64,000 nucleotides of DNA from the NCBI GenBank assembly GCA_035610365.1, contig CM069432.1, forward strand, positions 237,674,104 through 237,738,103, in the 5' to 3' direction. The notes beneath the pieces are model-generated. The model was not told the DNA's origin and searched no databases. It was given only the letters and a program-made list of their open reading frames with translations. Position 1 is the stretch's first letter. The number at the start of each line of letters is the position of its first letter. The stretch comes from Aquatica leii. Its lineage: Eukaryota; Arthropoda; Insecta; Coleoptera; Lampyridae. Both the position numbers and the translations under genes were made by a program. This document shows positions 23,180-35,782 of this stretch, in pieces.

Positions 23180-23459
23180 CTGATTGAAAGTGTAGTGCAG
23201 GAACCGCAGTGTGTTTTAAAAGTTTCCTTTTGTTGTTATAGATAATGTCGGAAGGTAGGAAATGCTTCTCACAAATCTTCTTTTGTTTTAAATCTTCTAA
23301 GTCCATTGTAGCAATGTTTATATTTCCACAGTTTTTCTGCCATTCTTTAGCACGCACTCTATCACTACTGGGAAACTTAAAAAAACTAGTACCTTTGTTT
23401 TTTGCATTATTATTTTTACAATTAATGTAAACACAACCGTGATTTGTAATTTTCCCCAT
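23180..23459 (-). CDS. P-element/THAP9-like transposase, exon 1: THAP zinc finger
   Basis: ATG at 23459. A C2CH THAP domain: Cys9, Cys14, Cys63 and His66 (KKICEKHF), the invariant Trp at 40 (AKEWQKNCG), Pro30 in FKFPSS, and AVPAL at 85-89. These match the THAP signature of sequence-specific DNA-binding domains in P-element transposases and THAP9. The exon ends TCA-G at a CAG|GTAAAT donor, phase 1, which fits exon 2. No stop or indel is seen. Confidence 0.88.
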
Positions 23460-23981
23460 TTTAAAAATAAGTCAAATATATATTTACACTTAAACTAAAA
23501 ACTAAATAAAAGTTCAAACAAACACTACTACCACCACACGTTCAAAAAAAAGTTTCAATTCAACCTCGAAGTTTACAATTCAACAGACACGCAAGAACTG
23601 AAAAATCTCGATCCAATACGAACGTGGCGACATCTATATCTCGATCCAATCAGTCGATACGATATCGCCCCTTAAGTTGCATTTCTTCTTACACTTAGTA
23701 TTCAATGCTATAACTTAATATACTATTTACATTAGAGAACAAAGAACAATATTTGAATTAAACATATTAGAAATAAAACAGGATTTAAAATAAAATATTA
23801 GGGCGCCAACCACCTTTAAATTGGTGATGAATAAAAAGCGTAAAATCTTACATCTAATTATTAATTATTGATATTAAATGGAAATGTCGTAAACGTTGAT
23901 TTGTTATCGAGTGAAAAGTTTTAATAACTGAATTTAATTATTTGAATGTAAAATGTAGTAACTTAATTCCAGTTGACTCAC
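23460..23981. other. Upstream region of the THAP exon, non-coding
   Basis: No gene. The word TAAGTGTAAGAAGAA (minus strand, near 23687-23703) is an inverted partner of TAAGTGCAAGAAGAA at 23085-23100, so the THAP exon lies between two inverted copies. This could be transposon-end related, but no P-type 31-bp inverted repeat is found. Confidence 0.35.
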
Positions 23982-25528
23982 CACATGATATGACGTTATC
24001 GTATAGCTTCTATCTTTAGCACATACTTTGTTGTAGTGATAAAATTCTTCTAAAGGAATGTAGATTTCCAACCACATCAGCAAGCATAAAACCAATGTAT
24101 AAATCCAATGACGGAAAATCCAGTAATTAGAAGACAAAACCAAAATAAATGATCCAGTAAAAGAAAAGATCGAGAATAAAAATAAAAGTAAAAGACCGTT
24201 ACATAGCAACGGCCTTCAAAATAAATTCCTTTGTCTAAACATTGCGCAACATTTTGAAATCACAATAATTAGATGGAATGAATAAAAATTAAATTGTATG
24301 CGTTTTACGCCATAATCAAGAAAATTTTGTCTTCCCCGCATCATTACGTGAACTACGCAAGATTGTTCAAACGGAAGTGCCAGTTTAAGCTACAACTCAG
24401 GTAGAGTTGAACAACGCGACGTTGCCAAACTGAATACATTTACGTGCAATATTAGTTGCAGAAATAAACGAATGTAAAATTGAATTTTAATGTAATGAAC
24501 TCTAACGGGACGTTACAAACTTTTAAAAAATCAAGTCAAGTTCAAGATTAGCCAAGACAAGCTTTTAGAAGTCCAGCTTTTAAGCTCCTGAAAATAATAT
24601 TATTATGATGTAAAATTTATACCGTAAAATAAAATTTATCAAAGGCAATTTACACGAATCACTTCAGAAAACAGCGTCAACTAAAGAAATCAAAACAAAA
24701 ATTAAGCAAGTTCCCGACTGAGTTCTAAGAAAGTTGTGTTTAGAATTTATACTTCTCACATTGCAACGTTTTTTGTTTATTTAGCTGAAATCTTGTTTTG
24801 GTTACAACCGCAAATAAACGTAATCGACAAAGTACATTTTGTTAAGTTAGGTCAATGTCAATACGAAAAAATAAAGATTGGTATTTGCTGTAATTATTAT
24901 AATAACAATTTATTTTTTAGATTACGGAAAATTAAAGAGAACAATGATTAGTGCAATACACGACGACGTTTTAAAATACGGACAAAACCACCCTGAAAAC
25001 TTGAATTGCAAATATCTTGAAAATTGACCAGTTTAAACAAAACTTTTAAAGAAAAAAAATTTATTTAACGCCACAAGAAAACTTATCCTTAAGTTTGTAG
25101 TCGTTTATCAGAAATAAACTGTATATTACATACCTCATTATTTTGGAGTAATCATAAGTCAAGCGGAAACGCGCCATTAAGTATACACATTCAAACATCG
25201 CATCGCGAATACTCTGTAAGGGCAGTGTTTTGTGCCTATTACAAGTGAATAAATCTAGTAACGCTATAACTATAAACTGTTTAATTGTGTATTTCATATT
25301 ACCAAATTAATAATTAGATAATTAAGTAAATGTAATTATGAATTGGGGTATATTTATTAATCTTTTTATTACTCCTACATACAAGCGAGGATCACATCTG
25401 ATTTGGTCTACTAGATGACGCGTTGTCCCGTTCGAAGTTATGAAATAACTTATGCTAGCAGTTAGGTAATTGATTATATTGTGGCAGTGAGCTGTAGCAG
25501 TGCGGGGTACATGTTTCAAGGTGATAGA
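23982..25528 (-). CDS. Unidentified host-like membrane-protein gene, three internal exons
   Basis: Exons on the minus strand: 25528-25383 (146 bp), 25235-25134 (102 bp) and 24213-23982 (232 bp). Acceptors are AAGTAG, GTAATAG and TTGAAG. Donors are GTATGT, GTATGT and GTGAGT. Phases match at both junctions (TT|G and AG|G), giving about 160 codons with no stop. The first exon encodes SNGTTRHLVDQIRCDPRL, the second IRDAMFECVYLMARFRL. The third has two hydrophobic segments (GLLLLFLFSIFSFTGSFILV and HWIYTLVLCLLMWLEIYI). GC content is above the flanks. The layout is reminiscent of the C-terminal half of an insect gustatory receptor, but I do not recognise the family firmly. Outer exons are missing from view. 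Confidence 0.55.
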
Positions 25529-25544
25529 CTACTTTTACGGAAGG

Positions 25545-25554
25545 AGCAAGAAAA
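25545..25554 (+). repeat. Target-site duplication of the LINE, 5' copy
   Basis: AGCAAGAAAA, repeated exactly at 28348-28357 on the other side of the LINE. On the minus strand it is TTTTCTTGCT and lies in the polypyrimidine tract before the exon acceptor at 25529. Confidence 0.75.
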
Positions 25555-28347
25555 CTCCGCCTGGGACAGTGGAGGGGTGGATTGAGTAGCCCCAAAGCTG
25601 TCACTGCCGGTCCCAAGCCCGGATAAAGGAGGAGGGTTGTAGCGGTAGACTAGCTCTCTGCCCTACGCAAAAAAAAAGCTACTTGCTAAAAATCCCAAAA
25701 TGCAGCCTCGGAACTCGGACGGATTACATGGAAGACGACATAGGCAAAGGAAACGGTTGATGAATATAGGATGCTGGAACATTCAGGGTTTGAGTACCAA
25801 GGAGGACCAAATCTATAGAGAACTCCACGCGTACAACATCGATATCGCAGTACTCAGCGAGACAAAAAAGAAAGGACAGGGAAATGCATACAAGAATGAT
25901 TACATATATTTCTGGAGCGGAGTGGATAAAGATAAAAGAGCCAAAAGCGGCGTGATAATAGCAATAACCAGAAGACTGGAAAACAGTATATCAAAGTGGA
26001 ACCCGATAAGCGAGAGGATTCTAACAGTCGATCTAAGGATAAAAGGAAGAGATCTTCGGGTTTTTGGAATCTATGCCCCTACTGACGATTCAGACTTTAA
26101 CATAAAAGAAGAGTTCTTTGAGAAACTATGTGAAGAATTAAATAAAACAAAAGTGAAAAAGGAAATTATTATCCTAGGGGACATGAACGGAAGGGTAGGC
26201 AAAGCCCTTGACAGCAAAATAGTTGGACGACACGGGGAGGATGCAGTAAACGACAACGGGACAAGATGGATCGAGCTGTGCGAACAACACACATTAAAAA
26301 TATTAAACGGGTTCTTCCAACATAAAGATATCAATAAATATACATGGACTCAAAAAACAAGAAACCTGAGATCTATACTTGACTATATTATTATAAAGCA
26401 AAGCTCACCTATAAAACCTCTCGATGTCAAAGTTTGGAGAGGAGCCGAGTGTGGATCGGACCATTATCTGGTCAAATCAACAATCGACATTCAGTACAAG
26501 AGACAAACAACAATGGATGAAAATAAACAAAAAGGGATAAAAGCCAAAATATACAATTTAGAGGGGCTAAAAAATGAATCCACTAGCTTCCTCTACAAAC
26601 TACGGCTAGCACAAAAACTAAACGCAGAAATATCAGGCACAGCAGAAAACATGTACGAAAAACTAAAAGGAATACTACAGGATGCAGCATCAGAAGCCCT
26701 GGGAACAAGAGAAAAAAGGAAAACTGTAAACTACTGGTGGACAGAAGAATTGTCCGGCCTAGTGAAACAGAAGAAAGCCTTATACTTGAAGTGGTTGACG
26801 ACAAGCAACGCAGAAGACAGAAGACAATACAACTACTACAGATACATCGTTAAAAAAGAAATAAAAAAGGCAAAAAATATAGCATGCGACAATAAATGTG
26901 CACAGATTAGCTCTATGATAGGAGGGTCTAGGTCTAGAGAAACTTGGAAAACAATAAACAGCTTAAGAAAAAACACAACTGAGACAAAAAAAATAAATCC
27001 CATAAAAACGGAACTATGGAAAAAATATTACTGCGAACTGCTAACAGAAAACCGAAAAGAATACCTCGACACACGCTTAAACGCGGAAGAAGAGATAACG
27101 GCGGACGTAGAAGACATCACGTTGGAGGAACTAAAAAAAGTCCTAGGACAAATCAAAAATAATAAAGCACCAGGACCAGGTGATCTCCCTATCGAGCTAC
27201 TAAAACATGCTACAACAGGAGCTCTAGAAATAATCTGCACTATATTCAACAGATGCCTGAAAGGTTTCATAGACCTAAAAAAAGCATTCGATTCTGTTCC
27301 CCTTCGAAAGTTATGGACCACCCTAAAGGAAGTGGGCATTAACAATATCTACATAAATGCAGTCAAAACAATATACAGAGAAAACCAAACTGTAGCCAAA
27401 ATCGGAAACGAAACATCAGCTCCATTTCGGCAAACCAAAGGTGTAAAGCAAGGTTGCTGCCTCTCCCCAACCCTTTTCAACATCTATCTAAGTGAAGCCC
27501 TAAAACACTGGAGTAGGAAGTGCAGAACAATGGGGGTATGGCTAAATGACAGCCAAATACACACTATCCTGTTTGCAGACGACCAAATTGTCATGGCGGA
27601 AGACTGTCAAGATATGACTTATATGCTTAATAAACTCATAGAAGAGTATAAAAATTGGGGATTAGAGGTAAACAAAGAAAAGACACAATATATGGTAATA
27701 GGAGGAGCAGGAGCAGACATGGAGCTAGATAGTTGGAATTATAAAGGGAGTAAAACGTTATGATTATCTGGGGTCACAATCTGCGACGATGGAAGAGATG
27801 ACCAAGACATAATGAAGAAGATAGGTAGAGGCAAAAACATGACAAGAGCACTGCATCCTGTCCTGTGGAATAAAAATTTTACAGTGAAAACAAAACAAAA
27901 TATTTATAAAACAATGATAGAGTCAGTAATGACTTATGGGTCGGAGACGTGGGTCATGGACAAAAACAGTGAACAGAAACTACTGTCAGCGGAGATGTCG
28001 TACTGGAGAAGATGCTGTGGCTTAACGCTGCAAGAACATGTTAGGAATGAAGATATTAGAAGAAGAATGTCAGCTAAGAGTACTATTGTGGATAACATAT
28101 ATGAAAAACAGTTGAAGTGGTATGGGCACTTGCGCCGAATGAGCCCTGAAAGAATACCAATGAGAATATGGAATTGGACCCCACCTCAGAGAAACAAAAG
28201 AGGCAGACCAAGAAAGAAGTGGATAGAGAACGTAAATAAGGAAATGGAAAAAAGAGAACTACAGGAAGGAGATTGGAATGACAAGGACAGGTGGCGTCTG
28301 GGATGCGAGAAGCGGCAATGAGCTGCAAAGCCTCGCTATATATATAT
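25555..28347 (+). mobile_element. RTE-like non-LTR retrotransposon, internally deleted
   Basis: 2793 bp between exact 10-bp direct repeats. It starts with a GC-rich 5' leader (CTCCGCCTGGGACAGTGG) and ends in a short TA-repeat tail, as RTE-type elements often do, without poly(A). It encodes an endonuclease-RT protein and a conserved C-terminal domain. Confidence 0.85.
25700..28321 (+). pseudogene. LINE endonuclease-reverse transcriptase (deleted, one stop)
   Basis: ORF 25700-27763 has an apurinic-type endonuclease: NIGCWNIQG, SETKKKG, YAPTDD, GDMNGRVG and SDHYLV (the catalytic His). RT follows with NKAPGPGDLPIELLKHA, then FIDLKKAFDSVP, KGVKQGCCLSPTLFNIY and FADDQIV (catalytic Asp pair near 27571-27583). 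Between CTIFNRCLKG and FIDLKKAF (junction near 27262) the usual RT boxes of roughly 100 or more residues are missing, yet the frame is kept. A TGA near 27761 lies in a short frame-disturbed patch. The same frame resumes at 27812-28321 with YGSETWVM, LKWYGHLRRM and KRGRPRKKW. The loss of RT boxes 1-3 should abolish polymerase function. Confidence 0.88.
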
Positions 28348-28357
28348 AGCAAGAAAA
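28348..28357 (+). repeat. Target-site duplication of the LINE, 3' copy
   Basis: Exact copy of AGCAAGAAAA at 25545-25554, directly after the TA-repeat tail. Confidence 0.75.
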
Positions 28358-30679
28358 AGCTTGAGAGCTTAATACAGCTTGAAAACCAAGCCAAGCATGT
28401 ATCCACAAAAAGCAACCCAAGTCAAGCTTTTGCGTTTCAAACCAAACTACTTGACTTGGTGAATCTCTAACTGAGATCTCAATACATTTACAGAGATCAT
28501 AGTTAGAAAAAACGGAAACAACTTTGTTTGAAACACTATTATCTTTTCGAGTGACCTCTGTAAAAGACACTATAGTTAATCAAACTGTTCGTAAAATATT
28601 CAATATTCAAACCACATAATCTAATCACCCTATGCACTTTTTTAATAATCAAAATGCTATTCCTTAAAACATAATATTTCAAGTGCTGATTTGTTACCGT
28701 TTTGTATTTAACAATTTTGACCTGCATTTGTATTTATTATTTAAGGTCACACATTGGTTTAAAATTGGTATTTTATTAACAATCATTTGTCGCATGTTTT
28801 CTTAAATGTTGTTTTCTAATTGAATTCAAATCGTTAATCTTTGTTTAAATTTTTTTAATTTATAAAGTCTACACATTACCAAAAAAGCGGTGTTAACTGT
28901 AACTGCCTATAAACAAACCTATAGTTGTAAAAATGTATTTACAAAACTATTATTCATTTATTCTACATTAATTATAACTCAAAAAATAAATTGGGATTTA
29001 AATTTTTTTGTGTTGGTTAAGTGAAAGTTAATAAAAAACATTTAAGAAATTTAACAAAATGTTTTTAGAAAAAGTTGTTCAGAATCGAATCTTATACTTG
29101 TGTACTAAATTTGTATTTATTTAAACAAAAGTAAATATTTCATAATAATCGTTTCTGCAATAATGATTTGGTAACAGTTTGTCATTAAAAAAAAACTAAA
29201 AATCATTCAAAAACATAATCATTTTTTAAATACTATAATAATGTAATGTTTTAAATCAGAGGATAAATAAAAAAATAAATAATTAAGTAACTATTCATTT
29301 TAAAGAATTATTAATTACAATCTTCAAACAGTTTTGTGACAGATGAAATTTTGCGACATTTCTAGTGTAGTGTCTATGTCGGAGTATTAACTAATTTTGA
29401 TCCATTTTTACAACATTATCGTGCAACCAAATAATAAATATAATCCAGCGTCATAATATTTTTTAAGCAATGTTGGAAAAGTGGCATATTAAAATATACC
29501 GATGTCGATAACATAAAATTGAAAGTTGTATGTCTATTATTTACACATTTTTTAAACAATGTTACTGTTTTTTGTAGTTTTTCAAAATCGCTACTGTACT
29601 GCTAGATGATCAATACTTTTTTTCTGTGCGCTTAACATTAAACATAGCTTAGCGCAAACCCTATAAGTCATTTCCATATTCCAAAATCAAGCTTTGTCTT
29701 AAGATAACAATTTGTGACAATTATGGCGTTAAAAATATATAATATAAAATTTTATATGCTATCCCATTAAGATCTTTTGCGAATGCTTCTGCAAAATTTT
29801 CTGTTTATGAAAGTCAAAAATTGATCATAAAAATTTTAAATACATTTTGTAACAATTTAATATATGTAGGTTAAACAATTTGCTGTAATTACATTACTGT
29901 TTTCAACGATTTTTTTAAATTCATACAACTTACTAAGTGAGTTTAGAAAGACGAGTATCGGTTGTATGTACATAGTGGAACAAATGACGCGTACATAATA
30001 TTACAGGGGGCACTCGGCATATATTTACTGGGGACATTCTCTACTTAGCACAAAGAACAAATGCGTATTAAAATAAACCTATATATTTATTGTAGGTTAA
30101 TTACTCCCAAAATCAAGATAAGCGTTTAACTATTTATTAGTGTTCGTAATACCAATACCAATTTCAAACTAATTAGTAATTGTATACGTACTGATTTCGT
30201 ATATTTAACTTGTATTGAATTTTCTACGGAAATATATTTGTTAACCTTCAGCAGTATTATTTCTACGTTTATTATTTTTATAACCGTCGTGTGTGTACAG
30301 TCAAGTTTAAAGTATCTAATAAATCTTAATTATGCAAACACATTTTATTGCAACTTCAACAGACATCTACATTTTTAGGTACATAAGTCAACGGTACATA
30401 TAAATTTTCTTTTTTTATTTTCTAATAACTTTAGATATGTATGTCTAAATACAGTTATCTTTTTCAGTTTTTTGTTTATTATGATAAATTATCTTTATGT
30501 AAACCTAAAATGATTACATTTACGTTTTGCGGTTAGGTTTAGTTTTTTCTTGTCATTTCTGGCATTTATGTACCGCTACTTGCTGAATTAGAATATCTAT
30601 TTACTATTACCTACTAAATTTATAAGTCAAATCTTTCATATTCTTCGTTTAGAAAATATTTCGAATAAATTGGAAATAT
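28358..30679. other. AT-rich intergenic or intronic DNA
   Basis: No gene recognised. The first 110 bp (28358-28470) is rich in CAAGC/CAAGTCAAGC words related to those near 18140 and 24530. The rest has only short chance ORFs. Confidence 0.5.
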
Positions 30680-31960
30680 TGTCAACTTTTAAACATCTTC
30701 GACCAATATTTTATGCTTGGTAACTAAATTTTTAAAGGTTAAGCTAGTGAATTGTGGCTAATTATTACATACAATAATCTGAGGAATTCCGTAGATACGA
30801 AATACTTCGTTTTCTAAGAATTTGACAACGATCGGCAAAGTAGATGGTTGTATTAACACATATTTTGTAAATCAACTTAAAACGATAAAAAGATAAGAAT
30901 TTTCTTTTGTTGACCATTAAGTCAACAAAACTTAATTGAAATAAAAATCTAATATCTAAAGTTGATTGAATATCCTACTGGGTAAATAAATTTCAGAGCC
31001 GTTAATACAACAAATTACATCTTTTTTTTTCAATTTTGATCAGTAATAGTCGTGAATAAAGTTTAAACATACTGATTACATAATAAGTCACTGTAAATTT
31101 TTTTGTGAAAAATCCGATTTTGTATTCGATAGTGTTTGAAAGTGAGTTGTGTTTATTTGGAACATATTTGAATAATTTGTCCATTTAAACGGGCAACGAT
31201 CTGGTTGAGCAACAATATTTTACTTTCCAATTTATCACGTTAATCATCAGAAAACTTTCAGGAAGAAATTTGCAGCGGAGCATCAGATAACGCATTGGCA
31301 ACGATGTTTAGTTTTCCGCACCTATGAATAACGACCTTTTCTTCAAAGTCCTGCAAGTGTCTATTTGAATAATAATTTCTTCTGAAAAATTAAGAGTACA
31401 TAAGCGTCCTTAGTTTTTGAATTAATTTTTCTGCAAAATCATTTCAAATACTTTTAATTCATTTTATCCGTCCTTTTATTAACTCTCATAATGAAGAAAC
31501 TAAAGTTAAAACATTTGGATTGAACCTGCAATACCATCCTGTTATATCAAGAAACTTTTTGATTTTGTTGGCAGTTTGCGGTTGGCGCAAGTTCACTACT
31601 GCTATAGCTTTGCTAGGTTCTGTTTACAAATATTGTTTATCAACTTATCGTTAGTTAAATTTGCATTTTTAAACTTAGTGTAAATTACATCAAGGTTTTG
31701 AAGTAATTTTTGAATGTATCAGACACAATGTCATCTATTACATTACTAAAATTAGGTCCAATGATTGTGGTAACGTCGGCGGACTATTGTGTAAACTAAA
31801 AGGAAGTACCATGAATTTGAACAAACTTATTTGCGGATCCCTATAGATAGTTTTGTGCCAACTAAATGCCTAGAATGGGATTGACAGTGAGTTTAAATTC
31901 AAACAGAGGACTTAATGCGTTCTCTCAGAAACGTTCTTAAGTTAATTTTTGTTTGTACAG
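30680..31960 (-). pseudogene. Old Gypsy pol relic (RT, RNase H end, integrase)
   Basis: On the minus strand, from right to left: an RT trace near 31830 (FKFMVLPFSLHNSPPT, cf. MPFGL.NSPATFQ); a connection region near 31500-31600 (KKFLDITGWYCRF, cf. FLG.TGWYRRF); the RNase H end near 31290 (LNIVANALSDAPL, cf. NVVADALSR); and an integrase trace near 30830-30760 (VFRIYGIPQIIVCNN, cf. VYGVPQ.L.CDNG). The order matches Gypsy pol. Frames are lost everywhere and spacing is shortened, so this is much older than the 1-8494 copy. Confidence 0.7.
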
Positions 31961-34904
31961 TTCTGCTGTAGGTTATAAGAAACCGTGTATTGCAACTTAT
32001 TTGTTTGTCTGAAATCTTCTTTTTCCGGAATTTTTGGTCGTGGCGTGCACGTTAATGGCTAGATTACTCGGACTCGGCGGGATAGAGCCACGGTAGAACT
32101 TTTCACGTAGACATCGTGGTACTACTCAAGCGGATCCCATTCCTTCGGTTTGGTAAACCCTCACTAATCACTTTGATTTTACCAAAACTATATTTAATTT
32201 AGTTTATAAGATTCTAGAAATTTATTATGTAATTATTCAGTCATCAATTTGTATCATGCCACACTTACTTATGAAAGGGGAGCTTCAGAAATTTAAACCG
32301 TTATTACAGTTATTTATTTGAGGCTAGATATTCAGATACATCTACTTTAGAAACTACAGGGTGCGTAACACAAAGTATCGATTATACTAGCTAGTGTAAC
32401 TCAAAGAAACGGTAGATAATACATACGTACTAATACACTTATACACTATAGTAGAATCGCACTGTTATTGACGGCCTTATTGACATTTAACAAAAGCCTT
32501 CCGAATCTCCTTTATTACTTTCGTGGTATGGTTGTACTTGCGGAACCGATTCTTTGTTTGTCGAATTTACTCTTGAAACATTTCAAAGGTGTACACACTA
32601 ATTTTATCGCATGTGTAGTTCTGATAAATATACATACACACAAGCTTATTTGTAGGTTTCTTTCGAGCGGTTTGTGTTGGAATAACCTTTCCTTTGTGAT
32701 CGGGTGGACTCACAATTAGGACAGTTCTGGCGCCTAGGAATATATGATCAGTTTGTTCGGTCAAAGAAAAAAAGGTATTATATCTTTTCGTCTTTTTTTT
32801 TCAAGAAGCTAGTCAGAAAGCTCACAACATCTCCTTCGTCAACCATCTTTGTCTCATTAACCAAAAAATAAAGACGCTACAGTTGGTATCTGTACATCGT
32901 AAGTTGCAAAGATAGTTACATGAAAAAAAAACTCAAAATTATTTTAACTTAATAATTGAAATTCCATATGCCAAGATAAAATAAAAACGCTTTATTAATT
33001 CAAAAAGGTATAAAGAGATCATTTCATATTATATTTTAGGTTAACATACATAAATTTTCAAAGACAGTGATAGACTTTTTTGAAGAAAAGGAAACTTATT
33101 GTAACTAATTTAGTAGTATCCTCTTATATAGTGTACCCTAATCTGTGGCTTTAAATAACATACACGAAAAAACTTGGCATTCGAACTAGTAGCTAGTACA
33201 CTCAGAGACCTTGAATAGGTAGATAAATTAATAAAATGTGTTATGTTAAAAATTAGTAGTATAAAAATTTTTCTTCAAGTACGACATTTGTCCTTAGAAT
33301 AATTCTCTATTCTTTCGTCAAAAATGTCAAATTTTAGACAGCATTTTTAACTTCACTTACTGTAAGACCGTCGACGAGCTCTGTACTTTTACGCCCGGTG
33401 CAACCTTCACCTTCAGATCGTTTCACGCGAATGTGCAATTACATTTGTAATGCTGAATCGGGTGGATTTTGGTACCCACCTCATGTTTACCGTTATCGCT
33501 GAAGATAACTAGCAGGTGGCCTAGTTGGAAAACTTGCATGACGCCACGTTATTGATAACGTTATTTCTTATACACTGTCAAGGGTTGGACACCTTCAGGA
33601 TTATCCCTCTTTTGGGAGATGGACTACGACAAAAACTGGGAAAACTTATGCTGTTAAGTCGAAGAGAAACGCTGCGCATTTGCGTTCTTAAATAATTGGA
33701 TTTTAAAGGGGACCTTTTACTTGTGTTAATATTACATATATGCTCGTCTATATTGGGTTTAATATTACTTTTTAGGTAACTCAAGTACGGAATTAGCTAA
33801 TCCCCTACTGGATAAAACCTAACTGTGAGTATTACTATTTCAATTTTTTTGATTTGTGCTTTGGTGGTCATGTCGTTTATGACCGTACGTGCATGTTAGG
33901 TTAACACAATTAATAAAATGTTTGTGCTTCACAAACTCACATGCAGTGCGCGTTGAGTCTCAAAGGCTTAAATTGTTTGTTTGTCTACGATTTTAAAATT
34001 TGCGAATATAAATTCAGACGTAATGTTTATGTAAAAGTTTAGACCGACAGGGTCAGCTTGTCGTACGGTGTGTTGCTCGCTATTCGATGCAACTCATAAT
34101 CAATTCAACCCACGTATCTATATTTGCGAAAATTTATATTGATGTACCTTCTTCATCTTCTGTGATAATATAAATATATATTCTATGTTATTACTTCGGT
34201 GGTGTTATTTATTGTTTTCCTGCTACGAGTAGAGTTAGACGGTATCTCCCTAATTTAACCTTTCATCGTCTTGGCGCCTTTTTAGATTTATGTTATAATT
34301 TCGCATCACAAAGCCTGGGATCCCTCTACGGAGAAGCTAAGTTAGCCGTTGCATTGTTTTGTTACAAGAAAACCAGCGTAACTAATTATTATTAGCTGCC
34401 CAACTCGAGGAACTTGATTTTCTCGTAACAAATGTTATCAATTTTAATACTGGATTATATTTTATTTCAGGTAAAATGTAATCGTCAATTAATGTAGAGG
34501 TAGTTAATTGCACAACATAGGTTTAATACCCACAACTTAAATTTTTGAATAACTTTTGTTCGAGCACTTGATAGCCCTCTGAAGCTAAAAATATCGACGA
34601 ATTTCCTTTGAATAATGAGTCAAGTTAATAATTTGTTTTAAACTTGTGTTAATTGTGTATTTTAATAAAGTTGAGATTTGCTTTTAAGTTATCTCGACAG
34701 TAGTAGGTATGTTAATTTTCAGGTTTTGAAAAAATATTTATATTAAGGTAAGGTGTAGAGAATTTGTTTTACCTATTCTGTATTGCATTCACTATTACCA
34801 AAATTTTAAAGCAACTATGTTTGTATTAACGTAGGTATAAGTAAACTTTGAAAATCATAACAATTACTTAAAATAAATTAAAATTAATTTTTAAAGCACA
34901 GTTA
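31961..34904. other. Intergenic DNA without recognised genes
   Basis: No coding family seen. Higher-GC patches at about 32040-32160, 33360-33560 and 34040-34340 stand out from AT-rich surroundings. A TTGGCGCC word near 34271 resembles a retroelement primer site, but I see no LTR around it. Confidence 0.4.
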
Positions 34905-35782
34905 TTATACATATTTGAACAGATACAGTGCAGTTTGAACCAGTAATAATTGTACACTATTTGTGTTTTGAACCACAACGTTTTTACTTCTTGTTTCAGT
35001 TGCAACAAAAGTTACTTGGATGCTCCCTTTCCATCTATTTTTATTTTGAGACGTACCTTCTCCTGAGAATCTTGGTTTCGACAAGATATCACTTAATTTA
35101 ACCTTTTTTTTGAAGTTTCTATATAGCCTTCTGCTACAGATGAACGTTTCCAACCCCCATGTTGCTTAAGGTTTAAAATTTCCCCCCCTCTATTTGTCAA
35201 CTCGGAAGCTGAGTATCTTCGAAAGCAGTGCCCGGAGTATTGCTCAGGATTTTCCAAGTATAAGAAGGTAGCTCTTACTTTACGCATTTTACCGATCTTA
35301 TTTATCTCAATGGTTTGAACAGTACAATGTTCTGTTCTATAATTAATAAATAACCGATCATGTGTTACAGCTTCAGGTCTCAAGTCAGTATATTTTTTTA
35401 TTAATGCTACCCACTCTTCCTTCTTTATAGCAAAATATCTTGACCCGTCGTTTTTTTAATTTTGGAATACTGACAAAAATTATGCTTTCTTAAAAACTCC
35501 AAGTCTTTGACAAACATATTTGTGAGTTTTTGTCTTCTGCAAGTTCCTGTGTACTCAATTATTAGGGCTATCTGAAAATGGAAATGTTTAGGTATATACC
35601 TATTTAACAAAAGTCCTCTTCTGTTTTTACCTTAACTACCAGATAGTTGATATCTGGTGCATTAATTTACTATATGCCTTCTCGTATTCACTTTTTCACA
35701 TGGAAGATAATAAATTATTTAGAGTGGTTTGAGCTATCACTCGTAATTCTGGTGGAGTTAGTTGCATTTCTTCCTCGAACAT
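34905..35782 (-). pseudogene. Crypton tyrosine recombinase B (broken, internally deleted)
   Basis: N-terminus at the ATG at 35782 (MFEEEMQLTPPELRVIAQ...), with a TGA after LLSSM and a TAG after STIW. The central SAM-like region is missing. The catalytic half follows: FQIALIIEYTGTCRRQKL (conserved Arg) at about 35575-35520, the ORF 35383-35093 with LFINYRTEHCTVQ, YSGHCFRRYSAS (HxxR), KQHGGWKRSSVAEGYIETS (HGGW and the candidate nucleophile Tyr), then a frameshift into a C-terminal tail ending at 34905. Unlike copy A it keeps HGGW. The family is the same as copies A and C in this window. Confidence 0.82.

Noticed and set aside
24736..24951. Plus-strand ORF of 71 codons
   Set aside because: AT-rich, lies in an intron of the minus-strand candidate gene, no family.
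34262..34280. TTGGCGCC word as a retroelement primer site
   Set aside because: No LTR border or coding sequence nearby.
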